From assembly GCA_041392625.1 (NCBI GenBank), contig JAWKLR010000002.1, positions 233,903 to 297,902 on the forward strand: DNA of 64,000 nt. Reading direction: 5' to 3'. Below the pieces are notes generated by a model. The model ran no database searches, had not been told where the DNA came from, and worked only from the letters and a program-made list of their open reading frames with translations. Position 1 is the first letter of the stretch. Every line of letters starts with the position of its first letter. Both the position numbers and the translations under genes were made by a program. Positions 50,813-59,251 of this stretch are shown piece by piece. The stretch comes from M3007 sp041392625 (GTDB lineage: Bacteria > Bacteroidota > Bacteroidia > Chitinophagales > Saprospiraceae).

Positions 50813-51265
50813 ATGCGTGTACTCATACAGCGGGCCAGCGAAGGCTCCGTCACCATCAATCAGGATGCCGTTCGGAAAATTGGAAAAGGCCTGGTGGTCT
50901 TGCTAGGCATAGAAGAAGCCGATACAGAGGAGGATATTGATTGGCTGGTCCGGAAAATTGCAGCACTACGCATATTCTCCGATGAGGAAGGCCGTATGAA
51001 CCGCTCAATCCAGGATGAATCAGGTGAAATTTTGGTAGTCAGTCAGTTTACATTGCACGCAAGTACTAAAAAGGGAAATCGCCCTTCATTTATCAAAGCC
51101 GCCCGACCAGAACAGGCAATACCGCTGTATGAAACATTCATACTCCATCTTAAGGCCGCATCCGGATGCACGGTTCAGACCGGAGAATTTGGGGCCGATA
51201 TGCAAGTAGCCCTCATCAACGATGGCCCGGTGACCATCTGGATCGACAGCAAAGCACGGGAATAA
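50813..51265 (+). CDS. dtd: D-aminoacyl-tRNA deacylase
   Basis: This 150-residue enzyme removes D-amino acids mis-attached to tRNA. It has the family start MRVLIQRASEGSVTI, the DTD substrate loop SQFTLHASTKKGNRPSF and the C-terminal NDGPVTIWIDS motif. Length is typical. A hairpin terminator whose better poly-T side faces the minus strand follows directly. Confidence 0.95.
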   Translation: MRVLIQRASEGSVTINQDAVRKIGKGLVVLLGIEEADTEEDIDWLVRKIAALRIFSDEEGRMNRSIQDESGEILVVSQFTLHASTKKGNRPSFIKAARPEQAIPLYETFILHLKAASGCTVQTGEFGADMQVALINDGPVTIWIDSKARE

Positions 51266-51296
51266 AAAAAGGGCTGAACCTCAGTCCAACCCTTTA
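51263..51296 (-). terminator. Hairpin terminator, better on the minus strand
   Basis: On the minus strand the stem starts AAAGGGTTGGACTG and closes CAGCCCTTT, followed by TTTTATT. It has about eight to eleven pairs (some G-U). On the plus strand only TTT follows the stem. It could end a transcript carrying the tiny frame at 51311-51352, or act for dtd. Confidence 0.65.
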
Positions 51297-51310
51297 TGAA
51301 AACAATCTTC

Positions 51311-51352
51311 CTACCGTTTTCGGAGAGCACGTTTGCCCCCCATTTTTCTCAT
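51311..51352 (-). CDS. Possible 13-residue basic micro-ORF
   Basis: On the minus strand ATG 51352 to TAG 51311 encodes MRKMGGKRALRKR, with six basic residues in 13. An in-frame stop lies three codons upstream, so no longer form exists. A terminator oriented for this strand follows within 50 bases, which is the only support. No Shine-Dalgarno is present. It is too short to identify and may be chance. Confidence 0.3.
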   Translation of the reverse strand: MRKMGGKRALRKR

Positions 51353-51420
51353 AGTAAATCAATAACTTGATTTCTCGTACATCCTTTATACGCAGGATTT
51401 TAAAAAGGTCACACATTGGA

Positions 51421-51690
51421 TTGATGATTTGTTGATGCGCCCTTCGGGCTAGTTGATTTGTTGATGTTGTTTATTCGTTTAGTCCGCCTCTGCGAGGCTC
51501 TGTTTATGTAGAAGTGGCAAGTGATAAGTTGACCTATAACATGTCAAAAAAATACTTACTACTTATCACTTACAACTTACCACTTCTATATCAACAAATA
51601 AACAAGGGAAAGCGCAGCGTCCCGAATAAACAAGGCTCGGAGAGCCGAATAAACATTTTATGCCTTCGGCCTTTTCGTGCCGGGAATTCT
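51421..51690. repeat. Family B mosaic repeat, largest copy
   Basis: The order is TTGATGATTTGTTGATG linker, hairpin GCGCCCTTCGGGC, linker, hairpin CCGCCTCTGCGAGGC, TGTTTAT linker, then the long inverted repeat. The latter's arms contain GTAGAAGTGG near 51508 and CCACTTCTATATCAAC near 51580-51595. Next are GGGAAAGCGCAGCGTCCC and AGGCTCGGAGAGCCG, with AATAAACA linkers between. Its start lies 68 bases after the micro-ORF start and it ends about 70 bases before the next gene. Confidence 0.9.
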
Positions 51691-51758
51691 ATTCAAGTGC
51701 TTACTTTTGCAACACCCAACCAAAATTCATTATTGCATTAACAAAATTCCCTACTCCT

Positions 51759-52211
51759 ATGTATACACTCCTTGATACACTGCACTCGTACAACCGTTAT
51801 TTGATTCTGGCGGCATTGCTTTTTGTTTTGATTCGTTCGTACAGCGGATGGTTTGGTAAAAAACCATTTGAAAAACTCGACAACACCGCTTCTGTAGCGT
51901 TGCTCGGACTCAGCCACCTTCAGTTGGTGATCGGTTTGTTGCTATATGCATTTTTTAGTCCATTGACCAAAGCGGCTTTTCAAAACTTCGGTGGTGCGAT
52001 GAAAGATGCCAACCTGCGCTATTACGCTGTGGAGCACATTGCAGCAATGCTTATTGCCATTGTATTCATTCAACTGGGTCGCACCTTTTCAAAGAAAGCC
52101 GGTGACGACGGAGAGAAACACCGCAAACTGGCCATTTACACCAGCCTTGCAGTTGTGATCATTGTGGGAACTCTTGCCCAAAAAGGCTTGTTGTTCGGAA
52201 CAAATAACTAA
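51759..52211 (+). CDS. Small four-helix membrane protein
   Basis: This 150-residue protein begins MYTLLDTLHSYNRYLILAALL and has four hydrophobic segments (about 13-32, 45-65, 90-107 and 124-142). Histidines sit at the ends of several helices (LHSYNRY, LSHLQLV, VEHIAAM), as in small cytochrome b-like or heme-linked membrane proteins of Bacteroidota, but heme binding is not shown. ATG at 51759 is preferred because the upstream in-frame extension reads into repeat DNA. It is 9 bases upstream of hisS on the same strand, so the two may be co-transcribed. Confidence 0.8.
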   Translation: MYTLLDTLHSYNRYLILAALLFVLIRSYSGWFGKKPFEKLDNTASVALLGLSHLQLVIGLLLYAFFSPLTKAAFQNFGGAMKDANLRYYAVEHIAAMLIAIVFIQLGRTFSKKAGDDGEKHRKLAIYTSLAVVIIVGTLAQKGLLFGTNN

Positions 52212-52220
52212 TACGCTATC

Positions 52221-53567
52221 ATGCAAAAACCTGGAATACCCGAAGGAACCCGTGATTTTGGCCCGGTAGAGGTCAAAAAACGCCGCTTTATTTTTGATAC
52301 CATCCAGGATAGTTTCACCCGGTTTGGATTTCAGCCGCTCGAAACGCCTTCGATGGAAAACCTCAGCACCCTCACCGGCAAATACGGCGATGAGGGCGAC
52401 GCGCTTTTGTTTAAGATTTTAAATAATGGCGATTACCTGAAAAAAATAAGCGACGAAGAACTGGCCGCCCGCGACACCCGGGCGCTTCTGCCCAAGCTCG
52501 CCAAACGCGGGCTGCGCTACGACCTCACGGTTCCCTTCGCACGGTATGTGGTGATGAATCGCCACCAATTGGTATTCCCGTTTAAACGCTATCAGATCCA
52601 ACCCGTCTGGCGGGCCGACCGTCCACAGAAAGGCCGCTACCGCGAATTTTATCAATGCGACGCCGATGTAATTGGTTCCGATAGCCTGATCTATGAGGCC
52701 GAATTGGTTCAAATTTACGACCAGGCTTTTGCTGCCCTCCGGGTACCTGTGGAAATCAAGATAAACAACCGGAAAGTGCTCTACGGAATTGCGGAAGCAG
52801 CCGGCATTACCGAGCAGTTTATGGACATGACCGTCGCCATCGACAAACTGGACAAAATCGGGATGGAAGGCGTTCGAAAAGAGCTCGGTGAGCGCGGTAT
52901 TTCAGCCGAGGCAATTGGAAAAATTGAAGAAATTCTTGAGGCTCGCTCACTCGAAGCGCTCAAGCCGGCATTTGCCAACAGCCCAACCGGTCTGCTGGGA
53001 CTTGAGGAACTGGAAACCGTCTTTTCTTTTTTGCCGGCAGGCAGTCTGAAAAACGAACTAAATTTCGACATCACCCTGGCCCGTGGCCTCAGCTATTACA
53101 CCGGTTGCATCCTGGAAGTAGCAGCCAAGGGTGTAAAAATGGGCAGCATTGGCGGCGGCGGACGCTACGCCGACCTGACCGGAGTATTTGGTATGCCCGG
53201 ACTCTCGGGTGTGGGTGTTTCCTTTGGAGCCGATCGCATCTATGATGTTATGGAAAGCCTCGATGTATTTCCGGACACCCTGGAAGAAAGCCTGACAGTC
53301 CTGTTTGCGTGTTTTGACACCAAAGGACAACACTACGCCTTCGAACAAGTGGGCAAACTGCGGGCTGCGGGCATCACCGCTGAATTGTATCCGGATCCGG
53401 GTAAATTGAAAAAGCCGTTTGAATATGCCGGCAAGCGAAATGTGCCCTATGTAGTGATTGTAGGAGACAATGAAATCGAATCGGGGGTACTGGCTGTAAA
53501 AGACCAGCGAAGCGGTGAACAAGAATTGCTTACGACCGAACAGCTGATCGATAAACTGAACGGGTAA
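52221..53567 (+). CDS. hisS: Histidyl-tRNA synthetase
   Basis: This 448-residue class II synthetase charges tRNA-His. Motif 1 and the N-terminus appear in MQKPGIPEGTRDFGPVEV, motif 2 in RYQIQPVWRADRPQKGRYRE followed by FYQCDADVIG, the histidine-A loop in LSYYTGCILEV, and motif 3 in GVGVSFGADRIYDVM. The C-terminal anticodon-binding domain (about 355-440) is complete. The only nearby gene on this strand upstream is the small membrane protein, which overlaps neither frame. Confidence 0.96.
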   Translation: MQKPGIPEGTRDFGPVEVKKRRFIFDTIQDSFTRFGFQPLETPSMENLSTLTGKYGDEGDALLFKILNNGDYLKKISDEELAARDTRALLPKLAKRGLRYDLTVPFARYVVMNRHQLVFPFKRYQIQPVWRADRPQKGRYREFYQCDADVIGSDSLIYEAELVQIYDQAFAALRVPVEIKINNRKVLYGIAEAAGITEQFMDMTVAIDKLDKIGMEGVRKELGERGISAEAIGKIEEILEARSLEALKPAFANSPTGLLGLEELETVFSFLPAGSLKNELNFDITLARGLSYYTGCILEVAAKGVKMGSIGGGGRYADLTGVFGMPGLSGVGVSFGADRIYDVMESLDVFPDTLEESLTVLFACFDTKGQHYAFEQVGKLRAAGITAELYPDPGKLKKPFEYAGKRNVPYVVIVGDNEIESGVLAVKDQRSGEQELLTTEQLIDKLNG

Positions 53568-53576
53568 TTGCCGTGT

Positions 53577-54322
53577 TTACAAACGCAGTAACTTTCGGTA
53601 TTTCCAGTAGGTTTCCAGGGCTGAAATATAGCAAATGGTGAACCCGGTTTTTCCATCTAAGAATCCCCGGCGAAGCAGGTAGTTCCGGATGAATTTGGCG
53701 AAGGGACTAACAACAACCCGCCACCAGGCTCCCTTTTTCCCTTTATCCTTCATGGCTTGAGCAGCTATGTCGGCATACTTGCGGGAACGCTCGTAGTGTT
53801 CTTCTACCGTGTAGTAGGCTGTAGTGCAGCAGATCGCCGGATAAAAATCCCGTTGTCTCCCCTTCCTGAAGCAGAATTTTATCGTGCGGATTGACTCCGC
53901 CCCAGCGGGCTTTGTGTCGGTTGAACAGCCGCTAGCTTCCGATCGGGGTACCAGCCACTGTGATGAACCCAGGTTCCGCAATAATTGGTGAGCCGGTTCA
54001 TGAAATATCCGGAAAAGTCCAGTGAGGATTTAGCGGCCAGGACGCTTGCCCGTAGTTCGTCTGAGAGGGCCTCATCTGCATCCAGGGAGAGGACCAGCGC
54101 ATGGTTAGCCTGGTCCAGTGCATAATTTTTTTGCTGAATATGGCCTTCAAAGGCATGGGGAATAAACCGAGCGCCTTTGGCCTGGCAGATTGCTTCGGTC
54201 TGGTCGGAAGAAAACGAGTCGACCACCACAATTTCATCGGCCACTCCCTCGAGCGAGTCGAGGCAGCGGCCGATGTTGCGTTCTTCATTGTAGGTAATGA
54301 TTACAGCAGAGAGTTTGTGCAT
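53577..54322 (-). pseudogene. Frameshifted glycosyltransferase family 2
   Basis: The N-terminal 130 residues are intact: MHKLSAVIITYNEERNIGRC, VVDSFSSDQTEAIC, LSLDADEALSDEL and RLTNYCGTWVHHSGWYPDRK, the GT-A fold of LPS-core or WaaE-like glycosyltransferases. After YPDRKL the frame shifts by one base near 53935, runs LFNRHKARWGGVNPHDKILL to about 53825, then shifts again before YYTVEEHYERSRKYADIAAQ and a normal C-terminus ending at 53577. Two single-base insertions explain both breaks. Read across them, the protein would be complete (about 248 residues). It is dead as written unless the indels are sequence errors. Confidence 0.85.
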
Positions 54323-54345
54323 GCTGCAAAGAAAGGCTTATTGAT

Positions 54346-55245
54346 TTAAAAGAATTGAAGGGCCACCTTTTCCACCCATTCATAACCACAATTTCGAGTT
54401 GTTTGAAAGTTCAGCCAGTTCTTTTGTGCTTTAATCAATTCGTATTGCAGCAGTTTGTCTGTTAGCGAAGAGGTAATAATACGCTGGTAGTCGGCAATAC
54501 CCTGGGCTTCCACCCGTTTCCGGTCGGCCTCCTGGCGTTCTTTATCCAATACGAATTTCATTTTTTGCGCTTCCTGTTCTGCATTGATTTTGCCTTCAAT
54601 AGCGGCCTTTACACTGGCTGGCAGGTTGATGTTTCGAATACCAACTTGTTCCAGCTGCAAGCCGCGTTTTTCAAATTCTGAATCGATGGCATCGTACACC
54701 TTTTGCTGAAATTCTTCACGCTTGGTGGAATACAGAGCAACAGCATCGTAAAATACCGCATTGTCCCGGATTTCGGTACGGGTAACAGGCCGCACAATGA
54801 TGTCGCGGTATCCACGACCGATGGTTTGGAGGATATCCGGTGCCTTATCGGGGCGAACACTGTAAAGAACGGTAAGGTCGATTTCCACTTCCAGACCGTC
54901 CGCGGATAGTACGCGAATGGCATCGTCGCCGTTTTTATCGCCTTCATCGTGGATGGAAGACATGGTGTAATTTTGGGTACGAATATCGAATTTGGAAACT
55001 TTCATCAATGGGTTAACAAAGTTTAGGCCTTCACGTAGGACACCCTCCTGTACTTTTCCGAACAGGGTTTTCACCCCTACTTCACCCGGAGAAATCTGTA
55101 CAAAACAGGCTGTACTCAGCCCCAAAACCATCAGGGCAATACCGGCAAACCGGCCCACTTTTCCCATTCCTTCCAGTTTGGGGTTGGTGCGAGCAATAGA
55201 AGCCGTAAAGGCGAAAACCAATATTCCAAGAAATATTAAGAACAT
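54346..55245 (-). CDS. SPFH/prohibitin-family membrane protein, frameshifted C-terminus
   Basis: The 299-residue protein has one N-terminal membrane helix, then the SPFH domain (SPGEVGVKTLFGKVQEGVL, about 45-210) and a coiled-coil helix (AEQEAQKMKFVLDKERQEAD). It should form ring-shaped membrane assemblies, acting as a protease or membrane-organising scaffold. The last 20 residues (about NWLNFQTTRNC onward) do not fit the family. In another frame the DNA reads KELAELSNNSKL then VVMNGGKGGPSILLNQ, the usual prohibitin tail, ending at 54338. At least three single-base indels near 54370-54421 would account for this. The body of the protein is otherwise normal. Confidence 0.87.
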   Translation of the reverse strand: MFLIFLGILVFAFTASIARTNPKLEGMGKVGRFAGIALMVLGLSTACFVQISPGEVGVKTLFGKVQEGVLREGLNFVNPLMKVSKFDIRTQNYTMSSIHDEGDKNGDDAIRVLSADGLEVEIDLTVLYSVRPDKAPDILQTIGRGYRDIIVRPVTRTEIRDNAVFYDAVALYSTKREEFQQKVYDAIDSEFEKRGLQLEQVGIRNINLPASVKAAIEGKINAEQEAQKMKFVLDKERQEADRKRVEAQGIADYQRIITSSLTDKLLQYELIKAQKNWLNFQTTRNCGYEWVEKVALQFF

Positions 55246-55323
55246 AGTTTGAGTTGGTTTAGAAATGATAAATGAATAGTGAGCACATACATGTGTTCAA
55301 AGGGATTGTTGTTGGCGATCAAA

Positions 55324-55351
55324 ACACCTGAAAGGCATGCTACTCAGGTGT
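55324..55351. terminator. Hairpin between pheS and the SPFH gene
   Basis: The arms ACACCTGA (55324-55331) and TCAGGTGT (55344-55351) pair perfectly. On the minus strand TTTTG follows, a weak poly-T tract. It lies 108 bases after the pheS stop codon, so it may end pheS transcription. Confidence 0.55.
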
Positions 55352-55458
55352 TTGACGCAACAATATATACCTTTTCTGCTCCGATTTTCACCCTTTTATA
55401 GATAAAGACGGATGCAAAATCGATGGATTTAAATTTTGCCCGGATTTCTGGCTTCAGA

Positions 55459-56490
55459 CTAGATGGCAGAAGTGAACTGCTTCAAAAACCGCACATCGTT
55501 TTCAAACAGGTAGCGAATGTCGGGGATGTTAAACAGGCGCAAAGCCTGGCGTTCAATGCCCATTCCAAATGCATAACCGCTGTACTTCTTGCTGTCGATG
55601 CCACAGTTTTCCAAAACCTGTGGGTCTACCATTCCGCAGCCCAGAATTTCGAGCCAGCCGGTTCCTTTGGTCAGGCGGTAGTTTTCTTCTGTATCGGTGC
55701 CCAGCCAGATATCCATCTCAGCACTGGGTTCGGTAAACGGGAAGAACGACGGGCGGAGGCGAATCTTCGGCGCGCCAAACATTTCTTCGGCAAAATACTG
55801 AAGGGTTTGCTTTAGGTCTGCAAACGAAACGCCCTCATCAATAAACAAGCCTTCCACCTGGTGGAACTGGGCATGCGAGCGCGCGGAAATGGTTTCATTG
55901 CGGTATACGCGTCCGGGTGCAATGATCCGGATTGGAGGCTTGCGGTAGTTCATCACACGGGCCTGCACATTGCTCGTATGTGTACGCAGCAACATACCCG
56001 GTGCATCCACCACATAAAAGGTGTCTTGCATATCGCGCGCCGGGTGGTCTTCCGGCGTGTTCATGGCTGTAAAGTTGTGCCAATCGTCCTCCACTTCCGG
56101 GCCATCGGCAACAGAGAAGCCCATGCGGGCAAAAATTTCGATGATGCGGTTCATGGTGATGCTTACCGGATGCCGTGAACCCAGGGGAATGGGTTCGGCG
56201 GGTGCAGTCAGGTCGAGGTCTTGTGCTGCAGCCTGTTCTGCCGCCGCTTCAAAGTCCGATTTGATTTGTTCAAAACGGGATTCAGCCGCTTGCTTGAACG
56301 CATTCATTTGTTGGCCAAACTCTCTTTTTTGTTCATTGGCTACCTCGCGAATGCCCTCCATGAGGGTTCGCACCAGACCTTTTGTTCCCAGGTATTTGAT
56401 CCGGAAAGCCTCCAGGGCCTCCAACGAATCCGGGGTTTCTTCTTCCAAAGCCTTCAGGGCTTCCTTTACTTTAGCAAATGCATCTGCCAT
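55459..56490 (-). CDS. pheS: Phenylalanyl-tRNA synthetase alpha subunit
   Basis: This 343-residue class II subunit pairs with PheT to charge tRNA-Phe. The N-terminal coiled-coil arm (about 1-85) is followed by the catalytic domain with HPVSITMNRIIEIFARMGF and motif 2 VYRNETISARSHAQFHQVEG. RLRPSFFPFTEPSAEMDIW is the phenylalanine-site block. Motif 3 is FGMGIERQALRLFNIPDIR. Length is typical and no disruption is seen. The pheT gene is not adjacent. Confidence 0.95.
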   Translation of the reverse strand: MADAFAKVKEALKALEEETPDSLEALEAFRIKYLGTKGLVRTLMEGIREVANEQKREFGQQMNAFKQAAESRFEQIKSDFEAAAEQAAAQDLDLTAPAEPIPLGSRHPVSITMNRIIEIFARMGFSVADGPEVEDDWHNFTAMNTPEDHPARDMQDTFYVVDAPGMLLRTHTSNVQARVMNYRKPPIRIIAPGRVYRNETISARSHAQFHQVEGLFIDEGVSFADLKQTLQYFAEEMFGAPKIRLRPSFFPFTEPSAEMDIWLGTDTEENYRLTKGTGWLEILGCGMVDPQVLENCGIDSKKYSGYAFGMGIERQALRLFNIPDIRYLFENDVRFLKQFTSAI

Positions 56491-56706
56491 ATCGCGCGTG
56501 GGTTGTCGAAACTTTTCTGGATCGCCTGTTGAGTTGGAAGATCATTTTTACAATTCAACTCCGTCAGCGCGCACAAAAAAGCATTCATCTTTAAGAACAG
56601 TGCAAATTTCTAAAAAATAGACCGCATCATCTATATTTCACAAGAAAATTACGAGATGGAATTAGATTGCATGAAAATACAATCTGTACCCAATCCTACT
56701 TACAAC

Positions 56707-58050
56707 ATGATGAGAAATCTGATTTATATCTTTTTGTTGCTGATGAGCAACAGCCTCCTGGCGCAATCACAGGAAAAAATTGCCCGGCTCGACAGCCTGT
56801 TTGAGCTCCTCGAATCCAACAACAAAGCCATGCTCAGCATTGATTTAATGAAAAATGGCCAGCCTGTTTACAACCGGCAAATCGGATTTGCAGATGCGAA
56901 AAACAAGCTAAATCCGAATGCAGAAACCGGATACCGCATCGGCTCCATTTCCAAGATGTTTACATCCGTGCTTATTTTTCAGGAAATAGAAAAAGGAACG
57001 CTGAATCTTAGCACACCGCTTTCAAACTATTTTCCCCAAATAAAAGGCGCTGAAAAAATCACCATCGACCAGCTGCTAAACCACCATTCCGGATTGCATA
57101 ATTTCACTGAAGACCCGGGATATGATAAGATGGAAACCAAAAAGCAGAGCCGGGATGAAATGATCCAGGTAATCGTAGATGGTGGACTTGATTTTGAACC
57201 GGGAGAAAAAGCCGCATACTCCAACTCCAATTATGTTTTGCTCGGCTATATCCTGGAAAAAATTACCGGCGAGTCCTATGAAAGCCTGCTCCAAAATCGG
57301 ATTTGTACTCCTTTAAACTTAAAACGCACAAAGTACGGTGCGGCGATAAAAGGCAAAGAAAACGAAGCGTTTTCCTATCATTATGCCGGAAAATGGGAAA
57401 AACATACCGAAACCGACATGAGCATTCCGCACGGAGCCGGAGCCATCGTATCTACTCCGCAGGAACTCAACCACTTCATTGAAGGCCTGTTTGCAGGCAA
57501 GCTCATCAGCGCAGAATCTTTGGAGAAAATGACCACCCTGGAGGACCGCTATGGCCGCGGAATTTTTACCATCCCAATCCAGGATAAAATGGCCTACGGA
57601 CACAGCGGTGGCATCGACGCATTTGCATCCCAACTCGCCTATTTTCCGGATGATAGCCTGGCCATGGCTATCTGTATCAACGGCTCGAATTACGATATGA
57701 GCCAGGTGATGGTGGGCGTGCTTTCCATCTATTTTGGATACCCCTACGAGCTGCCCGATTTTTCTGCAAAGGAGCGAAATCTGAGTAAAAAAGAAATGGA
57801 GGCCTATACCGGCACATATGCATCGGCGAGCCTTCCTATAAAAATCAATGTCCACATTCAAGATGATATGCTGATGGCACAGGCTACCGGACAAGGCGCC
57901 TTTCCTTTGAGCCCATTCGAAGGAGATGTTTTCCGGTTTGACCCAGCTGGCGTAGAAATTGCTTTTGAAGCCCTGGAAAAAGGCGAAAAACAGTTTAAAA
58001 CATTTACGCTGCATCAGGGCGGCGGGCACTTTGTGTTTACACGAGAGTAA
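56707..58050 (+). CDS. Secreted serine hydrolase (class C beta-lactamase-like)
   Basis: The 447-residue protein has a signal peptide (MMRNLIYIFLLLMSNSLLAQ). The catalytic SxxK is SISK at residues 80-83. A second motif is YSNSNYVLLGYIL (Tyr-x-Asn), and the third, HSGGIDAF, replaces the KTG box of penicillin-binding proteins. The layout is that of the class C beta-lactamase/esterase family (PF00144). The C-terminal 110 residues form an extra beta-rich domain common in Bacteroidota members. Substrates may be peptidoglycan fragments or esters. ATG at 56707 was chosen over upstream in-frame starts because it begins the signal peptide. Confidence 0.9.
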   Translation: MMRNLIYIFLLLMSNSLLAQSQEKIARLDSLFELLESNNKAMLSIDLMKNGQPVYNRQIGFADAKNKLNPNAETGYRIGSISKMFTSVLIFQEIEKGTLNLSTPLSNYFPQIKGAEKITIDQLLNHHSGLHNFTEDPGYDKMETKKQSRDEMIQVIVDGGLDFEPGEKAAYSNSNYVLLGYILEKITGESYESLLQNRICTPLNLKRTKYGAAIKGKENEAFSYHYAGKWEKHTETDMSIPHGAGAIVSTPQELNHFIEGLFAGKLISAESLEKMTTLEDRYGRGIFTIPIQDKMAYGHSGGIDAFASQLAYFPDDSLAMAICINGSNYDMSQVMVGVLSIYFGYPYELPDFSAKERNLSKKEMEAYTGTYASASLPIKINVHIQDDMLMAQATGQGAFPLSPFEGDVFRFDPAGVEIAFEALEKGEKQFKTFTLHQGGGHFVFTRE

Positions 58051-58054
58051 ATCA

Positions 58055-58849
58055 CTAGAAAGCACCCTCGGTGCTCAGGCAAAAAATTTGAATCGGAAAG
58101 TCGGAGCTGTCGCGATAGGACTCAAGCAGTTGCTGCAGCTCCGACAAACGATCTGCCGAAATACGGCGCACAAACAAATGTTTATCCGCCTTAAAACTCC
58201 GATGTGTAAAGGCTTGTCCGGTCCCGGTTACTGAAAAATAGCTGTAATAACCAGCTGGCAGGTTGTGGGCTGAGGTAATGGTTTTTAATTCATTGAGAAA
58301 TGCAAGGGCACGCGGCTCTTCCTGTTCGTTGTTCGAACGGACATAGCCCCAGATAATTCCATCCGGAATGCGACTCATCACCCGGTTTTGAATGTCGATG
58401 CCTTCCTCTTTTGTCAAAACCCACTCTACCTCTCCTCCCTGAACGATCAACTCACCAGTACTGTGCAAGGTGGATGCAAGGGAGAAATCAAGTGGATAAA
58501 TTCCATCTGCAAGTGGGGGCAGGCCAATAAAGCATTCAGCTTTGGCCGGGCTGCCTTGGCAAGTGTCCGGAGCATTCACCCCTTCCAAAATCAGTCGAAT
58601 ACCCGAAGAATCAAACAGGACCTGGCTTTGAAATTCAAAACCGGTACAGGGGTACTCTGTCAGACTTTCCAGCCAAAAGCCCCGTTGCGGACTTCCGTCT
58701 ACAGCGCTCCGTTGCTCATACAGATCGACAATAAACTCCGGCTCGGTTGTCACAACAATATCCGGATCCTCTATGGGTGCTTTGGAGCAAGCCCAAACAG
58801 ATAAAATCAATACTAAAAACGCAGTGTAAAAAGTAAACCTTAAGTTCAT
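58055..58849 (-). CDS. Lipoprotein of unknown function
   Basis: The 264-residue precursor carries a lipoprotein signal (LRFTFYTAFLVLILSVWAC). The mature region is beta-rich with cysteines at EYPCTGF, APDTCQG and KAECFIG and no catalytic motif I recognise. The start at ATG 58849 places the cysteine at residue 21. An upstream ATG would precede the signal by 8 residues. It converges with the serine hydrolase gene, 4 bases away. The spacer upstream of its start contains two direct repeats. Confidence 0.78.
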   Translation of the reverse strand: MNLRFTFYTAFLVLILSVWACSKAPIEDPDIVVTTEPEFIVDLYEQRSAVDGSPQRGFWLESLTEYPCTGFEFQSQVLFDSSGIRLILEGVNAPDTCQGSPAKAECFIGLPPLADGIYPLDFSLASTLHSTGELIVQGGEVEWVLTKEEGIDIQNRVMSRIPDGIIWGYVRSNNEQEEPRALAFLNELKTITSAHNLPAGYYSYFSVTGTGQAFTHRSFKADKHLFVRRISADRLSELQQLLESYRDSSDFPIQIFCLSTEGAF

Positions 58850-58938
58850 TCTCTGACGGATAACTATTTGCATTCAATACGTATAAAACGGATCAGAACT
58901 GAATGTGCTGCTTGCGTGCCACCGATCAGGCAATTCTA

Positions 58939-59187
58939 TCTGTACAGACGCACTATACGTGCGTCTCCCACGCAATCGTGTGTTTACAATCGGGGACAAA
59001 AATGGAAAACATGATTTTATGCGATATTTTTTGGCGAAAGGGGCAGACGCGAGGGGGAGACGCGAGGCATCGCGTCTCTACGTCTGTACAGACGCACTAT
59101 ACGTGCGTCTCCAACGCAATCGTGTGTTTACAATGGGGGGCAAAAATGGAAAACATAATTTGATGCAATAATTTTTGGCGAAAGGGG
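58939..59187. repeat. 105-bp direct repeat flanking a family A palindrome
   Basis: Copy 1 spans 58939-59043 and copy 2 spans 59083-59187 (period 144 bp). Each begins TCTGTACAGACGCACTATAC and ends in TTTTTTGGCGAAAGGGG or close to it. Between them lies a palindrome with arms GAGACGCGA (59057-59065) and TCGCGTCTC (59070-59078) around a GGCA loop, the same loop as at 42740. The region has two short open frames that are translations of the repeat, so they are not called. Confidence 0.88.
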
Positions 59188-59227
59188 GAGGGACAAATAA
59201 ATTAATTACCCAATACAGGCTTTTGAA

Positions 59228-59235
59228 TATCTTTG
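59228..59235 (+). promoter_or_regulatory. -7 motif of the YceI gene
   Basis: TATCTTTG followed by GCGC matches the -7 consensus, 17 bases upstream of the ATG at 59252. No -33 TTG at good spacing is visible. Confidence 0.5.
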
Positions 59236-59251
59236 GCGCTTCAAATTTGCT

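Noticed and set aside
53577..54322. Programmed ribosomal frameshift in the glycosyltransferase
   Set aside because: Two shifts at sites without slippery heptamers, next to another gene with similar indels, fit sequence error or decay better.
58903..59171. Two overlapping small open frames in the 105-bp repeat region
   Set aside because: They translate the palindromes themselves (repeating DALYVRL-like strings) and have no codon bias or homology pattern.
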